In this document: in pieces, positions 23,772 to 37,100 of the stretch
Numbering within the stretch: the stretch's first letter is position 1
Layout: each line of letters starts with the position of its first letter
Notes under the pieces: model-generated
Told to the model about the DNA's origin: nothing
Seen by the model: only the letters and a program-made list of their open reading frames with translations
The model's database searches: none
Made by a program: the position numbers and the translations under genes
DNA from: Forficula auricularia
Taxonomy: Eukaryota; Arthropoda; Insecta; Dermaptera; Forficulidae
DNA length: 64,000 nucleotides
Direction: 5' to 3'
Assembly: GCA_024734495.1 (NCBI GenBank)
Contig: JALMQS010000681.1
Location: 7,225,542 to 7,289,541 of the forward strand

Positions 23772-26700
23772 CTTGCCTAGGATCTGAAACAAAACGTAAA
23801 TTCATCTAGTTGTTTCAGTTATAAAGCCACTTCAACAACTGTTTGTAGCCACCTGTTTGTTATGGTTTTATTTCTTAATTAAAAACAACAAAAACCTAGG
23901 TACATTCAGTTCTTATTGATGTATTCACAAAAATAATCTTAGGATCTGAAATAAAACTGGCAAAAATTAAATATCTGATTTGGCTGGATTATATACACAA
24001 AAATTACTTCTTAACTGTTGTAAACACATAACATTATGGTTTGAACTGCCATTTAAAACAAAACACAAAAAAATTCTAATTTTAATATAATATATTATGT
24101 TTGCTACTAACTACCTACTAGTAGTTAAAATTAAAAACCAGGCCACAAATGAGAATATTGAAAAAATCTTCAACAAACTTTCTATTTAAATTTTATACTA
24201 AGCATTACTGTTAAAGAAAAAGATCAATCACAAGAATGTCGATTTGTCGAAGACTGAACTAGCCTGATCCTCAACTTTCTATCCTCAAACTTGTTAATGG
24301 ATTTTGCTAAAGCAAATCAGGTATGGACATTTTCAAAATAGAACTGAATGCAATACCATAAATATGCAAACAAACCAAACAGGCACATCGATTAAACAGA
24401 GTGAGTAGATATTTTCTGTTAACCTATGGAATTCCAGATACTACACCAGAAATATTCCAAAAATCTTCCAGCCATAAGAATGAGGCTCCATCAGAAAGGC
24501 ACTTTGAATTCTTCCAATCATTTATCAATTCAGTCCTTGTTTTCTAATTTCTACCCTTTATGCTTTCTGCCATAAATAAAACTCCCAGTCAAGTTGAATT
24601 CAAAAACTTCTACATCGTCTTTAAAACACCCTTTGGGCAATTCTAAAGAAAATACCAAAAGCCTTCTGTTTCTCAAAACTATGCTTTAGCTTTCTTCGTC
24701 AACAGACTGGTGAAGATATTTTACCCTCAAACGTATGCCCATTTACTACAAAAATGAATCCATTCTATTCTCTACCCTTCAGGTTCAGAAAATAGTGCAC
24801 AACACTAAAAAGAATTCAACTCTACAGTCTCAGCTGAAAATATTAAAGAAGGTATTATTCTTTTTCTTATAAGAAATTTAAATCCTTTAATTCCTACTCA
24901 GCAAAAATTAAACAAAATTCTCTTGTAAACTTCTTTCAATGGATTCAATGAGTTTATAAACTGATTTATCCTTGTTTCTCTGATTTTTTACACTAAGGTC
25001 AGAATTTTTGTGGAATCTTATAAAGCAATGAAAAGGCCATTTTGACCTACTGGTCCCATAAATGTAAACAGCAATATTTGGAAATCAAAATCTTTGTTGG
25101 GCATATTAACGAAAAACTTTCTCTTGGTTTTTAACGATTACCCTTTGTTTTTGGCTCAATTTAAGCCTACAAGACCTTTATCTTTTTATCTATAGTTTTT
25201 TTTTTTTTTTTTGAGAGCTTTAGGAGATTTCTTCTGCTGACCACTGAGATAAGCGGTTCTATGATTTAGGTGAGAAAATGATTTTGATTAAAGAAAACTG
25301 CAAATGTATCCAATTTGCAATAATTTTTATGATAGAATAAAGGCTGCTTTATATTGTTCTTCTCTTCAAAAGCTAGCAGTTCATTGTGTATAAGAAACAG
25401 GTCATTGGAGACAGTAAACAGATTTAATAACTTTTCAGGACTATGTTTTTCTATGAGATTTAGACACAATTAAAAAATTGAATGGAATGAAAGGGAAGGA
25501 GATTAAATATGGTACGGACCTTTCAAAAGATGAGATGGTGGCTTTTCAAATGTGTGGATGGTTCTTACACGAAGACCCCGGAGGGAAGAGAGACTCGGGG
25601 CAGACGCTGGAAGCTGAAGGAGTGGATGGGGCAGCGACCAGATGAGCGCTACAAGAACAGAAACATATTCTGGATGAAGTGGCGTGTTGGATACCGGATG
25701 TGTGCATGCTGCCAGAACAAACCCTTTTATTCAATTAATAAAGATGGATGGTTTGTGAGTCTTCTCATCTGTTTGATGCATGCACATCGGGCTGTCTAAA
25801 ATGCCTATTTGCAATTATAATTCCTTTGGAAAGCATCCATGGTTAAACATTAGTAAATTGGGATGTGAATTGTTATAAGTTCCAGGGTGGCTCTCGTGAT
25901 CCGGCTTCCTTTTCCTTCTCTGTTCTTTTCACATTCGGAGGCTGCTTCCTTTGGTATTTTAGGATCCACCTTCTGGTTGTGTCCTTCCATCAATGTCATT
26001 TAAAAAAAAAAAATTAGTCCAACTAAGTATGCCAGTACATAGGCATTTCATTGAATTTTGTCATCAAATGATATTTCTTTGGGATGTTGGGTGTGAAGAA
26101 CGTGAGTTGGGTGGATGAGCCTGCCCATTCACCAACTGTTGATCAATTATCATGAAATTTGATTTAGACCCATAGGCCGGCGCTCAGCTTGTCTGTTTTT
26201 GTAGGTGTGCTGAGCTCAGTTCAATTATACCCTCTTTTATTTCTGAGGTCCCTCTTTATTCAGTTCCATGGGCTTTGACTTAAATGTGTGTTCTTTGTTC
26301 ATTTTTGTTTGTTTAGCTCTTGATTAGGTTAGCTGTTCATGGACTTCTAGGGTTTTGGTTTGATCTTTGGATTCTTCCTGTATCTCTGAGCTCCCAAGTC
26401 ATGAATACTTGCACAATTTGTCCCATTTTTGAAATCTGTTTGGTGCATTCTCTGGTGGCAAAAAAATTTACTGTCATTTCAGCTGTGTCGATTGATAAAT
26501 GTTATTTGGTTTAAGTGTGTCTAGTCAAATTCATTTCTTTTGCTCCTTTCTGATTTTTATATAATTTTAGACCATCGAGATGTTTGTTGACTCTTATTTT
26601 TCCAATATTCCATTTGTTATTCTTTTATTTGTTCTGTTGCTGGAATGGTTTGAATATGACATTTGATATGAATTTGGATTGGAAATGTCTGATTATTTAT

Positions 26701-28332
26701 CCTTTGTATCTTTGTCTGGTTTTAGTTTTTACATATATTTCAGTTATTAAGCTAAAAAACAGTATTTGTTGAAAAATTCAAAGAGCTGTTTTTCTATTAC
26801 TGAACAAATATTTTGTGATTCAAATGTATATAATATTTAATAGGTTCAAAATGGGTCAAATGGCCTTTTTCAATGTTTATTTAAATAATAAATATCCATT
26901 CGATGTGTAAAATCAATTGCTGTGATGTATGGCAGCATAAACTCCACATAATCCTTTGTTGGTTTGGAAATCTTTTTACTCCCTTCTGATTGCCAATTTG
27001 TTTGGATATTTCGTTTTCGGATCGTAAATATCCTCCAGGACTGTCAGGAAGGGCAGATTCAGTCCCAGTGAGATTCTTTCTCTGTTTCAATCTTTTTTTT
27101 AAAAATCAAAAAAATTTTTAAGAATTCTTGATTTAATTCTCAATTATTTAAATGATTTTTTAATTTCTTGTTGACCTTAATCCATCTGACTCAGTTCTCA
27201 TGATGCCATCCTGTGTAGATTCTTATGTCTATTCTCCTTCTTTGAAGAGTTTAACAGTAGATGGGATGGTTTCTTTTTGTGGATTTTTCTTGTCAACGTT
27301 TAGTGTTTCAGAACTTCTTCATCAAATTTAGGCTATTCTCTTTGTAGATGTTGGCCAAAGGATTCGTTCTATTGTTTCAAATTGTGTTCCCAAAAGCCTG
27401 AGGTTGTTCTCAGCGATTGCAGATAAACATACACCATATGTCTCAGTATGTGCATATTCACTCTATTCTCTACAGAATCAACTCTGCATATCAGCAGAGC
27501 AAAAACAAATAAATGTGTTTTGCTGATTCTGTTTAATATTTCTGGATTTGTTTATTTAATATAATTGTTAATAGAGTTATTTGAAATTTGGAATGCTGCA
27601 GATACCAATGTTGTGGATGTACAAAGAGGCAGTATTGCTTTGGAATGAGATCCTGATGCAGCTTCTTTGAAGCTCTGAAGGAGTCATTCAAAGTGGACTG
27701 AGCAGTTTGATATAAAATCTACACAAAAAACTGTCTAACATTTCAACAAAGCTAATGAATATGCAAAGGTGTTTCTTTAAGCATTTCAAAGCTTTGCAAT
27801 CTCAACCTTGAACTGTGTGTTCATTTCTTCATATGAATTCCACACAGCTAGTTGAATCTATAGGTTTTTTGGCCTGTCTTGAGCTCTTATATTTTAATTA
27901 TTGTCCTGGATTTATTAATTTATTTGGTGAACTAGTTCACTTATTTAACTTTATTCGTCTGCTGTGCTTCACTCAATAGACATTTCGTTCCAAAATTTCT
28001 TCAGGTAGGAAAGAAAAAAAATATTAATTCTATTTTTATTTCAACTAAATGCTTGTAATTTTTAAGTTAAAAATATCTTAGGAAAAGATACTGATATAGT
28101 CAACTATCAACTTTTGCACACACTTTAAATTTAAATCGAATGATACCAATCACATCAAATGTATTCAATTCCAATATAACAAAGGACAGGTCTTGAATGG
28201 GATGGCTTGTAGATGTGCTTCTAAAAATGGCTTGTGCAACCTTTACCCTGGAGCAAATACATAATAAGCTTAAATTAAATAATTTTGATTTTTTTTTTTA
28301 ATAAATATGAATGATCGGTATACTATATACCA
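23772..28332. other. Long stretch without a recognised gene
   Basis: A GC-richer open frame at 25509-25799 (+, starting MVRTFQKMRWWLFKCVDGSY) has a basic, Trp- and Cys-rich product with no motif I recognise. The antisense frames are also open for about 60 codons, so it may be a decayed coding exon of either strand. Everything else is AT-rich with no repeat matches noticed. Confidence 0.3.
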
Positions 28333-28490
28333 GGGTGGCCACTAGCACTAACTTTGGGAGCTAAATTTATAAGCATTTCAGCAGGCCACATTGTTTGGAG
28401 ATTAATTAATGTTTATTAAAAAAATACATTTTTTTATTTTATAAAATATAAATAGTAACATATTTTTACTCTGCCACATGATATTACAAA
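28333..28490 (+). mobile_element. hAT-like MITE fragment, second copy
   Basis: It starts AGGGTGGCCACTAGC and parallels 6480-6640 through 'actttgggagc', 'gtttggagattaattaatg' and 'ttttataaaatataaat'. It has decayed further than the first copy. Confidence 0.5.
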
Positions 28491-28539
28491 TTACTAAATG
28501 GTGAACCTTTTTACCTTCTGTTTTTAATTTAAATTATAC

Positions 28540-28930
28540 AGGGTGGAGCTGAATCCATCCATTTTTGAAAATTATATTATAGAAAAAACTTCAATATATT
28601 TTTGAAAAATAAATGAGAATTTTTTTAAATATTTTAAACATTATAGAACAAAAAAAGGGGGGGGGGTCAAAAAAATTAACTTTTTTGACAAACTCAACTA
28701 ATTTATATGTAACCTCACAGGGTAAAAATGCAAAAACTAACTAAATTTACTACACCTGGTTAGTCAGAAGGTACCAATTTTGTTTTGTTCTCCACTGTTT
28801 TGGTTGATTTGGTTTTGCATTTCAGCCCTCAGGAGTCCCAGATATTGAAATTTGATTTGATTTCTGACGAATGGGCTAGAATTTTCATTGACCTCTATCC
28901 CCTTTTGTCTGTCAAAATACATTTAAAAAA
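28540..28930. repeat. Decayed ACTTTACCATA-family material
   Basis: A G run followed by 'tcaaaaaaattaactttttt', then 'gtaaaaatgcaaaaactaac', and further on 'gggctagaattttcatt', are recognisable pieces of the family unit in both orientations. Confidence 0.5.
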
Positions 28931-30025
28931 GTATTTTATGTTCTTTCAAAAATGTGTCAGTTGCTGGTGGCTAGTTTTTATACCTCTTTCAAAATGTTAT
29001 TTACTATTTTTAATCTATGAAGAGGTTCCAAAATTTTACAGTTATTGAAGAATGCATACGTATGCAACAAAATTTTTCAGCCACTATATGTCTATCTGTG
29101 CAGCACATCCTTTCTTTGTTTTGATTTTAAGAACGCTTAAACGTATAAAGAGACTGAACAACATACTACTTTTTATGCGATTGAACTAAATCAAACCAAT
29201 TGGAACACTCTGTTTCAATTCAGTTTGTTCAGTTAACAGACTTTATAATTAAATGGAACCAGTATTTGATGTGATGTTTGATTTGCATTCAACTAGCAGC
29301 AGCAGGTTCTTGCCTTCTGAAACTGTAAACTTTAAAGCATTTGGATATTTCGGATTTGACGGGATTTGACGGGTTTGTTGTTGGCAGAAGTAATCAGAAT
29401 TGTTGTGATGTGTGTGTAAATAGACAGTTTATGTAACAAGCGATGTATGTCAGCCATCCTTCTGGTTTGTAATGAAAAATTGATGGCTTTGTAAACGCAT
29501 TTGTCTAGCTCGTTGGATTTCCCGTTTCAGTTTGATTGATTTGTGAAGTTATTTCATGTCCTCTCATTCAAGTCTGATAAAAACCTTTCAACTGAATTTT
29601 CAAGCTTTCTGAACCATCACCAGTTTATAACTGTCTTCTATTTTGCTACTGATTCTTAATCTATTTTAAATTAAGTAAAAATGTATTCTATTAATGGCAA
29701 AACAATACAGTTGAATTTGTTTCTGAGTTTGTCTGGAAGATGATAGTTCAAATTTATGAATCCATCATCTCTAAAATTATTGTATGAACCTGCAAACTAC
29801 AATCTATCATACACATGTTCTGAAGAAAACTTCTTGCAATTAAAGAAGAAAATGTAACAAAGGTAGAAATCAATTTAATTAATTTTTTAATAACATTTAA
29901 TCATTCAACCGTAATTAATAAACAGATTTCATAAAAGTTGTCATCTGGAATGGATGGATGGTTATTATTTTTATTCTTTATGTATATCAGAAGAGTTTAA
30001 TCAATCAGTTCTTAGATCAGTGGTT
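28931..30025. other. Intergenic, nothing recognised
   Basis: AT-rich sequence with short ORFs only. Confidence 0.4.
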
Positions 30026-30240
30026 CTTTTTTTTTTTTTAACAATGTTAGATGAAGGAGATACACCAAAGAGTTGCATCCCTAAAGGCCCTGTATAGGAC
30101 ATTACCTCATATGTGAAAAGAACAAGAATGAGAAAGAAGCTGGGATCTGGGCTAAATCTCAGAAAGATAGATGCAATCCAATTTATGAGTTCTTCTGGGA
30201 ATTTTGATGGTAGAGATTAAGTTCGAAGAATAGGTTAAAT
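30026..30240 (-). mobile_element. LINE copy E: 3' end only, degraded
   Basis: A poly-T is followed by 'ggagatacaccaaagagttg', 'ccctaaaggccctgt' and 'gtgaaaagaa', closely parallel to the 3' ends of copies at 47917-48030 and 56945-57045 ('ggagttacaccaaaaaggtg', 'cctaaaggcct', 'gtgaaaaaga'). Only the untranslated tail and a few codons survive. Confidence 0.65.
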
Positions 30241-31880
30241 TTATATACATGGGTTCTTAACCTTTGATATTAGTAACCCCTTAAAATCTCTAAAATACTA
30301 TACACATGCTCTTAAAATCCCTAGAACCCTGTATTTTAAATTCCCATCAATTGGGTATATTATAAACAATTATATCACAAGAATGCTGGCTTCTCTTCCA
30401 TCCATTACTGGTTTTATTCTTTTATTTGCCTATCTGTTATTTGGGTCATTACTACCTCAGTTTTCTAGCTGGTTTTGACTATGGTGTTTAAAATGTGAAA
30501 TATTCGTATTCATACTTGTGGGATTCCATAAATCAATACGGTTTGAAAAATTTTTAATTATTTGGTTTTTCCTTCGTTTGATGATTTTTATTATCACATC
30601 AAAATACTTTATAATGGAATTTTGGAAATTTTTTTGAATAACCGCTTTAAAAAGTATCAATGATTTCGGTTTTCGCTCATTTACTTTCAAAAATGAATCC
30701 GCTAAATTTTGTTTTTTGTTGCAAAAGTAAAAAAGTTATTTAAGTATTTATTTCAATTTTGTAGGTTTGTAAATTTATCTTGTTTTTAAAATAACATATT
30801 ACTCGTTAACGATGTATTTTTACTGACTTCTATTCATTCTAATTTAAGATGAGTTTGATAGTGAATTTCTGATGTATTCTTCTTTTTTTGACTTTGAAAA
30901 TTGAAAAAATTTATTCACTATTATATACATATAAAGCCCGCTTTTGGTGTTGAGTTCTTTTTTGTACGGAATTCGAGTTTTTATCGTTCAACAGGTTGTT
31001 TAAATAAATAATTATTCATACTTTAGTTCGTTGAAAAATCAAAATCAAAAATCGGAATGTCGAAAAAAACAAAACTGATTAATGTTTAGGACCACTATCA
31101 AGTCGGTCTTAATCAATAGAATGAATGAAGTTTTAAAAATAAAAATTATCAAAAAATGGAAAATTTTGAAATTTTCAAAACAGTTAAAATTTTCAAACTA
31201 ATCTCTATGAAAACACTTTGAATATTTTTTATTGTTTTTCCAATGGTATAATAAAAAAAATTAAAAAATCAATTGGATATTTTGAAAATGACATGAGTGA
31301 AAAATTCGATATACTAGTCTGGTGATCAAAAATTTAAATTTAGAATTTTTAATAATTGAAATTTTAAAAATATTAAAACTGGAAATCAAAATTAAAGTTA
31401 CTAAATGATCTATCTTTTGACATTCGGAATTTTAAATGTATCATATAAAAAGCTACATGCCTTATTTTTTATTTATTTTGTTACTAAAGATACTAAAAAC
31501 TTAAAAAGTGCATATTTCTTGAAACTACTAGCTTTTACGGCTTCTTCTCAGAATCATCTAATACGGAAAAATTTGGGCTATTTCTCCTCTTGTAGGTTTT
31601 CTGAAAATTTAAATCTATTTCTATCAATAGATTAATTTCTAAAATATTCTGAATGATATTTTTGGAAAGAAATGAAATCTCAAATCCCAGAGGACATTTG
31701 AATTGCAAATGCACAAACTCAAACTCTTCTTCCAAAAACACAAAATCGTCTATCTCAGGGACAGAACAATATAATGTGATTTTATATTAGGTATATAGGA
31801 TCAAATCAGTATGGGCATTCTGTGTGGCATTTACCATTTAGAAATTAAATTTTTTCTTGATTAGTTTTTCTGAATTTTTT
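30241..31880. other. Intergenic, nothing recognised
   Basis: AT-rich sequence. Several short ORFs on both strands have no recognisable motif. Confidence 0.4.
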
Positions 31881-32021
31881 CATTTATATATATATATATA
31901 TACAACCAAAACTTCCATGAATTTGGTCTCTTTTTAAATGGCGTTGGTTTTATTCTTTTTGAAATGGCTTAACCTTTGTACTCTTTTTGTTTTCCCAATT
32001 TTGTTGTGTTTACTTTTGGAC

Positions 32022-32170
32022 GTCTGACCTTTTCAAATATATGTCATCAGCCCTGGCTGTTTCAACATATGAAGGTATATTTTGGAACTGTTGTATCTGG
32101 TAAATGTTGTATACTAAATTCCTGATTGAAATGTTTTAGGCTGATGACATAATTCGAGTAATAAATAAAA
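32022..32170. repeat. Inverted pair of decayed hammerhead-like boxes
   Basis: On the minus strand GGCTGATGACATATATTTG occurs at 32056-32038. On the plus strand GGCTGATGACATAATTCGAG occurs at about 32141-32160, followed by 'taataaataaaaataaa' like the tails of the good copies. The cores are broken after the first box, so this is at best a relic of the foldback family. Confidence 0.35.
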
Positions 32171-32221
32171 ATAAAAATATTTTTGTAAAATAAAATAAAA
32201 TAACACCTATTTAAAATTTGG

Positions 32222-32222
<1 letters not shown>

Positions 32223-32269
<47 letters not shown>
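32223..32269. repeat. (AT)n microsatellite
   Basis: An uninterrupted run of about 23 AT dinucleotides. Confidence 0.9.
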
Positions 32270-32273
<4 letters not shown>

Positions 32274-32599
32274 TATATAATTACTAAATATTTCATTTTT
32301 CTTTTGGAAATATTAGTTTTGTAATTCTGCGAATTCTCTTGAAGTCGGAATCCAAACTAATGAAAACGAAAATACAAACGAAGAAAAATTCCCAGATTCT
32401 CTAAATATTTGGAGGAAAAACTAAAATTACCTCCGAGGTTAGGATTCTATATTCCATTATTTAAAAAATTATCTTACCATACTACCATAATGTACTAGCA
32501 AAAAAATTTGTCCAAATTTTTATCAATACGAAATATGAAAATTTTTATAATAAGAGTGGTGTTTTCTAAAAATTCAATTTTAATACTGCTAGTATCATT

Positions 32600-33310
32600 T
32601 TACTTTTCCATAGAGTGGTCAAATTACTATAATCGTGCAGCGAAAAAAATTGTTTTTTTTCAGCCTCAGTTTTTTTGAAATATCTCAAAAAACGGCTGAA
32701 ACTATTTTGTTTAAAAAATTGACGCGAAAACCATGGCATTTCGGTCTACCATAAAAGCCCTAATAAGTTGTTCTATTTAAAAAATTATATTTTTCGAGAT
32801 AATAACTGTTTTTTGTCAAAATGTCTTTTAGTTGGTTAAAAATTAAAATTATAATATTTTCAAATTAAAAAAAAAAAAAAAACAAGAAAAATGAAATACT
32901 ATATAAAATGAACTCTATAATAACGAAAATATTTTTTTTCTGGTGCCAAAATTAGGGGGGGGGGTCAAAAAATAAAAATCTAGGCTTGGCTGGGCAGGAG
33001 CTCCGTCAAATTTTTGTACTTCTTTAATCAGTGGGTGCCCAGAACACTAAAAATCAAAAACAAACCGTGTAAAATTTTGGGGGGGGGGTCAAAAAGTGAA
33101 AATCTAGGCCCTTGGACCCAATTCAGCCGGAAATTTTATATACATAATCAGTGGGCTGCCAGAAGGCTTAAAATGCAAAAACTAACCTCCCAAAATGGGG
33201 GTTAGGGGGGTCGTGGGTCCGTTAAAATCTGAGGCCTACAGCCTGCCAAGCTCACCCAGAAGTGCCTGGTAGAGATGCCGGAGTGGATGGCCACATCAGA
33301 ACTGGGTCCG
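32600..33310 (+). repeat. ACTTTACCATA-family repeat copy
   Basis: It runs from 'actataatcgtgcagcg' through 'atctcaaaaaacggctgaaa' and 'tttcggtctaccataaaag', then two units with G runs ('ggggggggtcaaaaagtgaa', 'aatcagtgggctgccagaag'), and ends in 'gtggatggccacatcagaac' at about 33280-33300. The middle part is shortened relative to 41745-42674. Confidence 0.75.
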
Positions 33311-33341
33311 ATTAATTTAAAAAAACATGCATAACGTAGTA

Positions 33342-33640
33342 ATCCTAGTAGGAGGCTAATAAAAGAGTGTAGTCTTCTGCTGCCTGGAATTATAAATTTT
33401 TTATTTATTTATAACGAGACTATAGTTTCGAGGGCTTTGCCCTCTTCATCAAGTTTATTACAAATGTATTCACAGGAATTAATTTATGAATATTGAATTG
33501 CTGAAATTCTCTGTCGAATCCATTATCATTTTGATGAAAACCGGCTATAGTCTCGATACAAAAAGTAAAATTTATAGTTCCATTTGAAAAGTCTCCTGGC
33601 TCAATATATAAAAATTCTGCCTCTCGGCAAAAACTTGAAT
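33342..33640. mobile_element. Hammerhead foldback element, decayed right arm
   Basis: Left arm: 'taataaaagagtgtagtctt', 'ttatttataacgagactata' and a hammerhead core (33418-33453, minus). The right arm is a worn mirror: 'ttgatgaaaaccggctatag', 'tctcgatac', 'aaaatttatagttcc', then 'aaaaattctgcctctcggca'. The spacer contains 'cacaggaattaatttatga', as in the element at 45920-46193. Confidence 0.7.
33418..33453 (-). ncRNA. Hammerhead-ribozyme-like motif
   Basis: On the minus strand CUUGAUGA (box with one inserted U), an extra A, a perfect six-pair stem II (GAGGGC/GCCCUC, loop AAA), GAAA, and the palindromic ACUAUAGU stem III followed by C. The insertion in the box probably abolishes activity. Confidence 0.6.
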
Positions 33641-34182
33641 TTAGTTAATAATCCGTTTGTCAAGAAGCACAATGTCTGTCTCCTTTTCTGTCAGCAGAAA
33701 ATGATTTTAATTTTTGTAATTGTTTAAGAAAATTTTATTTTGTTTTTGTCTTATATTAACCGAGCTGGCTAATAATTCGTTTTTATTTTTTATAATTAAT
33801 TAGTTAAATTAAGTTATATGTCCGGAGCCCCTCTCACTTCAGAAATCGAATCAGAGGATAAACCTTTCCGATAAGCTTACTTCAATACAAAATAAATATC
33901 CTTCTTCTATATTGAAGTAGCTAACTTAATAATCATGTCCATTATAGAAATTTAGCCCAAAGGAATTATAGCTACTCTTTCGTAGTAAATTCCAAATATC
34001 GAAGCATTATTTAAATTGAAAAGATTGGGTTTGCAAGTGACGATTTTTATTTCTAATAGTAAAGTTGTCACTCTACAAGCAAATTCCATTGTCGAGTGAT
34101 CCAGCTTCTCTATCTTCAAAGTAGATTAACACGACCATTCCGTCAAATCCTCAATGGGCGAAAAAAATTTGAATTTTATTAA

Positions 34183-37100
34183 AATTATAAAAACTTCTAT
34201 ACTCTTATCGCAAAATTATTGGCCGATGATTTCAGTAACACGCTGGAAGGACGTTTTATTCGGCTTCTTGGTCGTCAACGTACTTCTTATAATATGTGGC
34301 GTCACGAGGTGGATTCCGGCCGAGTTTCTGACTCAATGGCTACAAGATTACGTGTGATATTCGCTTGGCTAGAGGGGACTAAAATCCTTGTTGATTGTCA
34401 TCCACTCGATCCAATGCAGGTTAATTTAAGCCGAAGGCCAAAATACTTTAGGATATTTTATACACAAAATTAAATTTTTAAAGTTGTTAAATACAGTCTA
34501 AGATCCCGACTTAGGTCCGTCACATCCATCGAGTTTCCTAATTAAATTAATATTTTAATAATATAATGTATTAATAAACAAAACTTGATAGGGTCGACAT
34601 CCATTTCCCTGCATGGCTATCTTTGTAATGAAATTAAAGTTGTTAATTTTTATTTCGCAAATGTGAGTTATCGAGTTTCCGGATAAATATATTGTTACCA
34701 ATATGTATATAAAATGCCAAAAGTTAAGTCTATTATTTCCCTGCATAAGTCCAGATAGATAGGGGTATCAACAGGTAACTTCGAATTAGTATTTTGTAGT
34801 TATGAAGTTTCTACTACTGTTATAATATGAAAATGTAGGTAGTTAAAAAAATAAAATAAAATAATAAATAAATCTAATAAATTAGATAAACTAGCTATGC
34901 AGAGGACATTGAATGGCGACCCTGTCAGGCTTTGTTTGCTAATACATATCAAAATATTAATTTCATTAGGAAATTCGATGGGTTATACGGCCGATAAGCC
35001 GGACGTTACGAATATGCAAAAGACCGAAGAAAGATATAGAAAGAGAGTTATGACCCTATTAGGATTGACCATATGGTATGTTGGAGAAGCAGGTGTTTTG
35101 CACCTTTACAAGACGAATAAGAAGAAGAAAAAATAAAAGTGCTTATTTTTCAGCAGTTTTTTTGATTATTTAAATGGTGAGCTTTTAATTGTAGTCTCAA
35201 ATATTTCAGAAATTCTCACAATATTCCTTTTTCCAGTCTCTCTCCCAAAATCACCACATTTGCTCTTGATCTTCAAAAAAATGTGTTTCTAATTGACTCG
35301 TCCTGTTGAAAAACGATAAAAAAAAGAAAATTAAAAATTTTTAATTTAGGTGAGTTTTTTGAGGGGGTAATCGAAAAATTTCCACACTCCGCGAATGTGT
35401 CGCTTTCGAGCCCCGTGTTCGAATTTCTGAGATCTGACCAAAATGCGGCGATTTTTAGGTGAGGTCCATTGAAGAAGGACTCTTGGGAAGAATATCCGCA
35501 ATATTTGGATTTAGCTAAAAACCACCACTAAAATTAATTTATAAAAACTGCTGAAAAATAAACCTTTTTCATTTAACACCTACAAGAATCCCCTCGTGAA
35601 TTAAGATAACGGATTTTAAAATCAAAATAAAGTTTCCCCCAGTATTTTAGTTTGTAATTCACATAGTTTATGCATATGGTTTTAAAAGCATTAAGTGAGG
35701 ATCCCTGAGGACGAATTTCCGATTATAGAAGGAATATTGATTGTAATTGAAATTCTTTTCCTTAATAGGCTCCATCATATAATATGGTCTATGCCATGCT
35801 TGGGCAACCCCCGGCCCTCGGGTCGGATTCGGCCCTCCACCAGCTTCAATCCGGCCCGCGAGAGATTCAGAAATTTCAAATAACGTGCAAAAAAAATTAA
35901 ACATTTAGCACACATAGTTTATTTGTAATTACTTTAGTACGAAAAATAATTTGCACATTCGGAAGCACGTATAAATGTGAGCAGCTTTTTTTAATCATGA
36001 AAATTAATAAAAATAAGCAGATGTTAAGGTTTAGAAAACACTTTGCGCTTATGTACTAGTGATATTGACCCCAATATTGATCACCTTGTTTCTCAGTTTC
36101 AAACTCAAGTCTCTCATTAATTTTTATTTGATTTTTCCATCTTTTTTTTGTTAATTTGCTTTTTGTGTTTGATTATGCTAAGTATTATAATTAATAAATA
36201 AAAAATGTGTGAATTTTTATTGCTATTTTATTCACTACTACCTACTTATTTTTTACCTACGGCCCACGACCTGATTAAGTCCCGAAATTACTCCCTCATC
36301 TAAGCAAAGGTACAATACCTGGTCTATGCAAACAAAGCTTCTCAGGATTAATGATCGAACATCTTTCTTCTCACTTTGATTTTCTCTAATTATAACTATA
36401 TTTTGAATTTTTCCGTTTTAGGGTTATCTTCCACGATAAAAGATGACGAGGTTAAAAAGGAAATTTCACAAAAATGTATACTTGTACTTAACACGGAAAT
36501 TATGGGTCGTTTACCAAAATTTCAAGTAGGCGGTATTATTTCAATATATCCTCCTTGGTAAGTTTACTCTAAATCGGGATTGTTAGATCCTGAACAATAA
36601 CAAATAAGTAAATTGAAAGGAGACAATAAAAGAGTGTGTCTTCTGCTGGAAAAATACATTTTTTTTTAAATTTATTTATAACAAAACTATAGTTTCGAGG
36701 GCTTTGCCCTCTTCATCAGTCTATTACAATTGATTCTTCTTCTTATAGTGCCATGCCCGAACGGGCTTCGGCTCCTCTCCACATATATCTGTGCTGTGTG
36801 TGTTTAGCTGTTTTACACAGATATACTGGACCTACTTTTTAACGCCGGTTCCAGACGGCTAATTTGAAGAGGTTGACTAGGCATTTATCTTCTTCTTCTT
36901 CTTCTAGTGCCTGTCCGTTGCCGGACGTTGGCGATCAATCTGGCAATTATAATTTCTGCTTACAGAGGCTCTAAATAGACCCGTAGTGGAAGTAACAAAC
37001 CAAGTTCCTTAGGTTTTTAAGCCAAGAGAGGCGTCTTCCTGCTCGGTCCTCTCCTTCCCCATTACCTTCCTGTAGTACAAGCTGAAGGAGCCCATATCGT

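Noticed and set aside
34897..35136. 79-codon frame as an exon of the SPIDR-like gene
   Set aside because: It ends in a Lys run before a stop, lacks acceptor and donor in the needed phase, and resembles no family I know.
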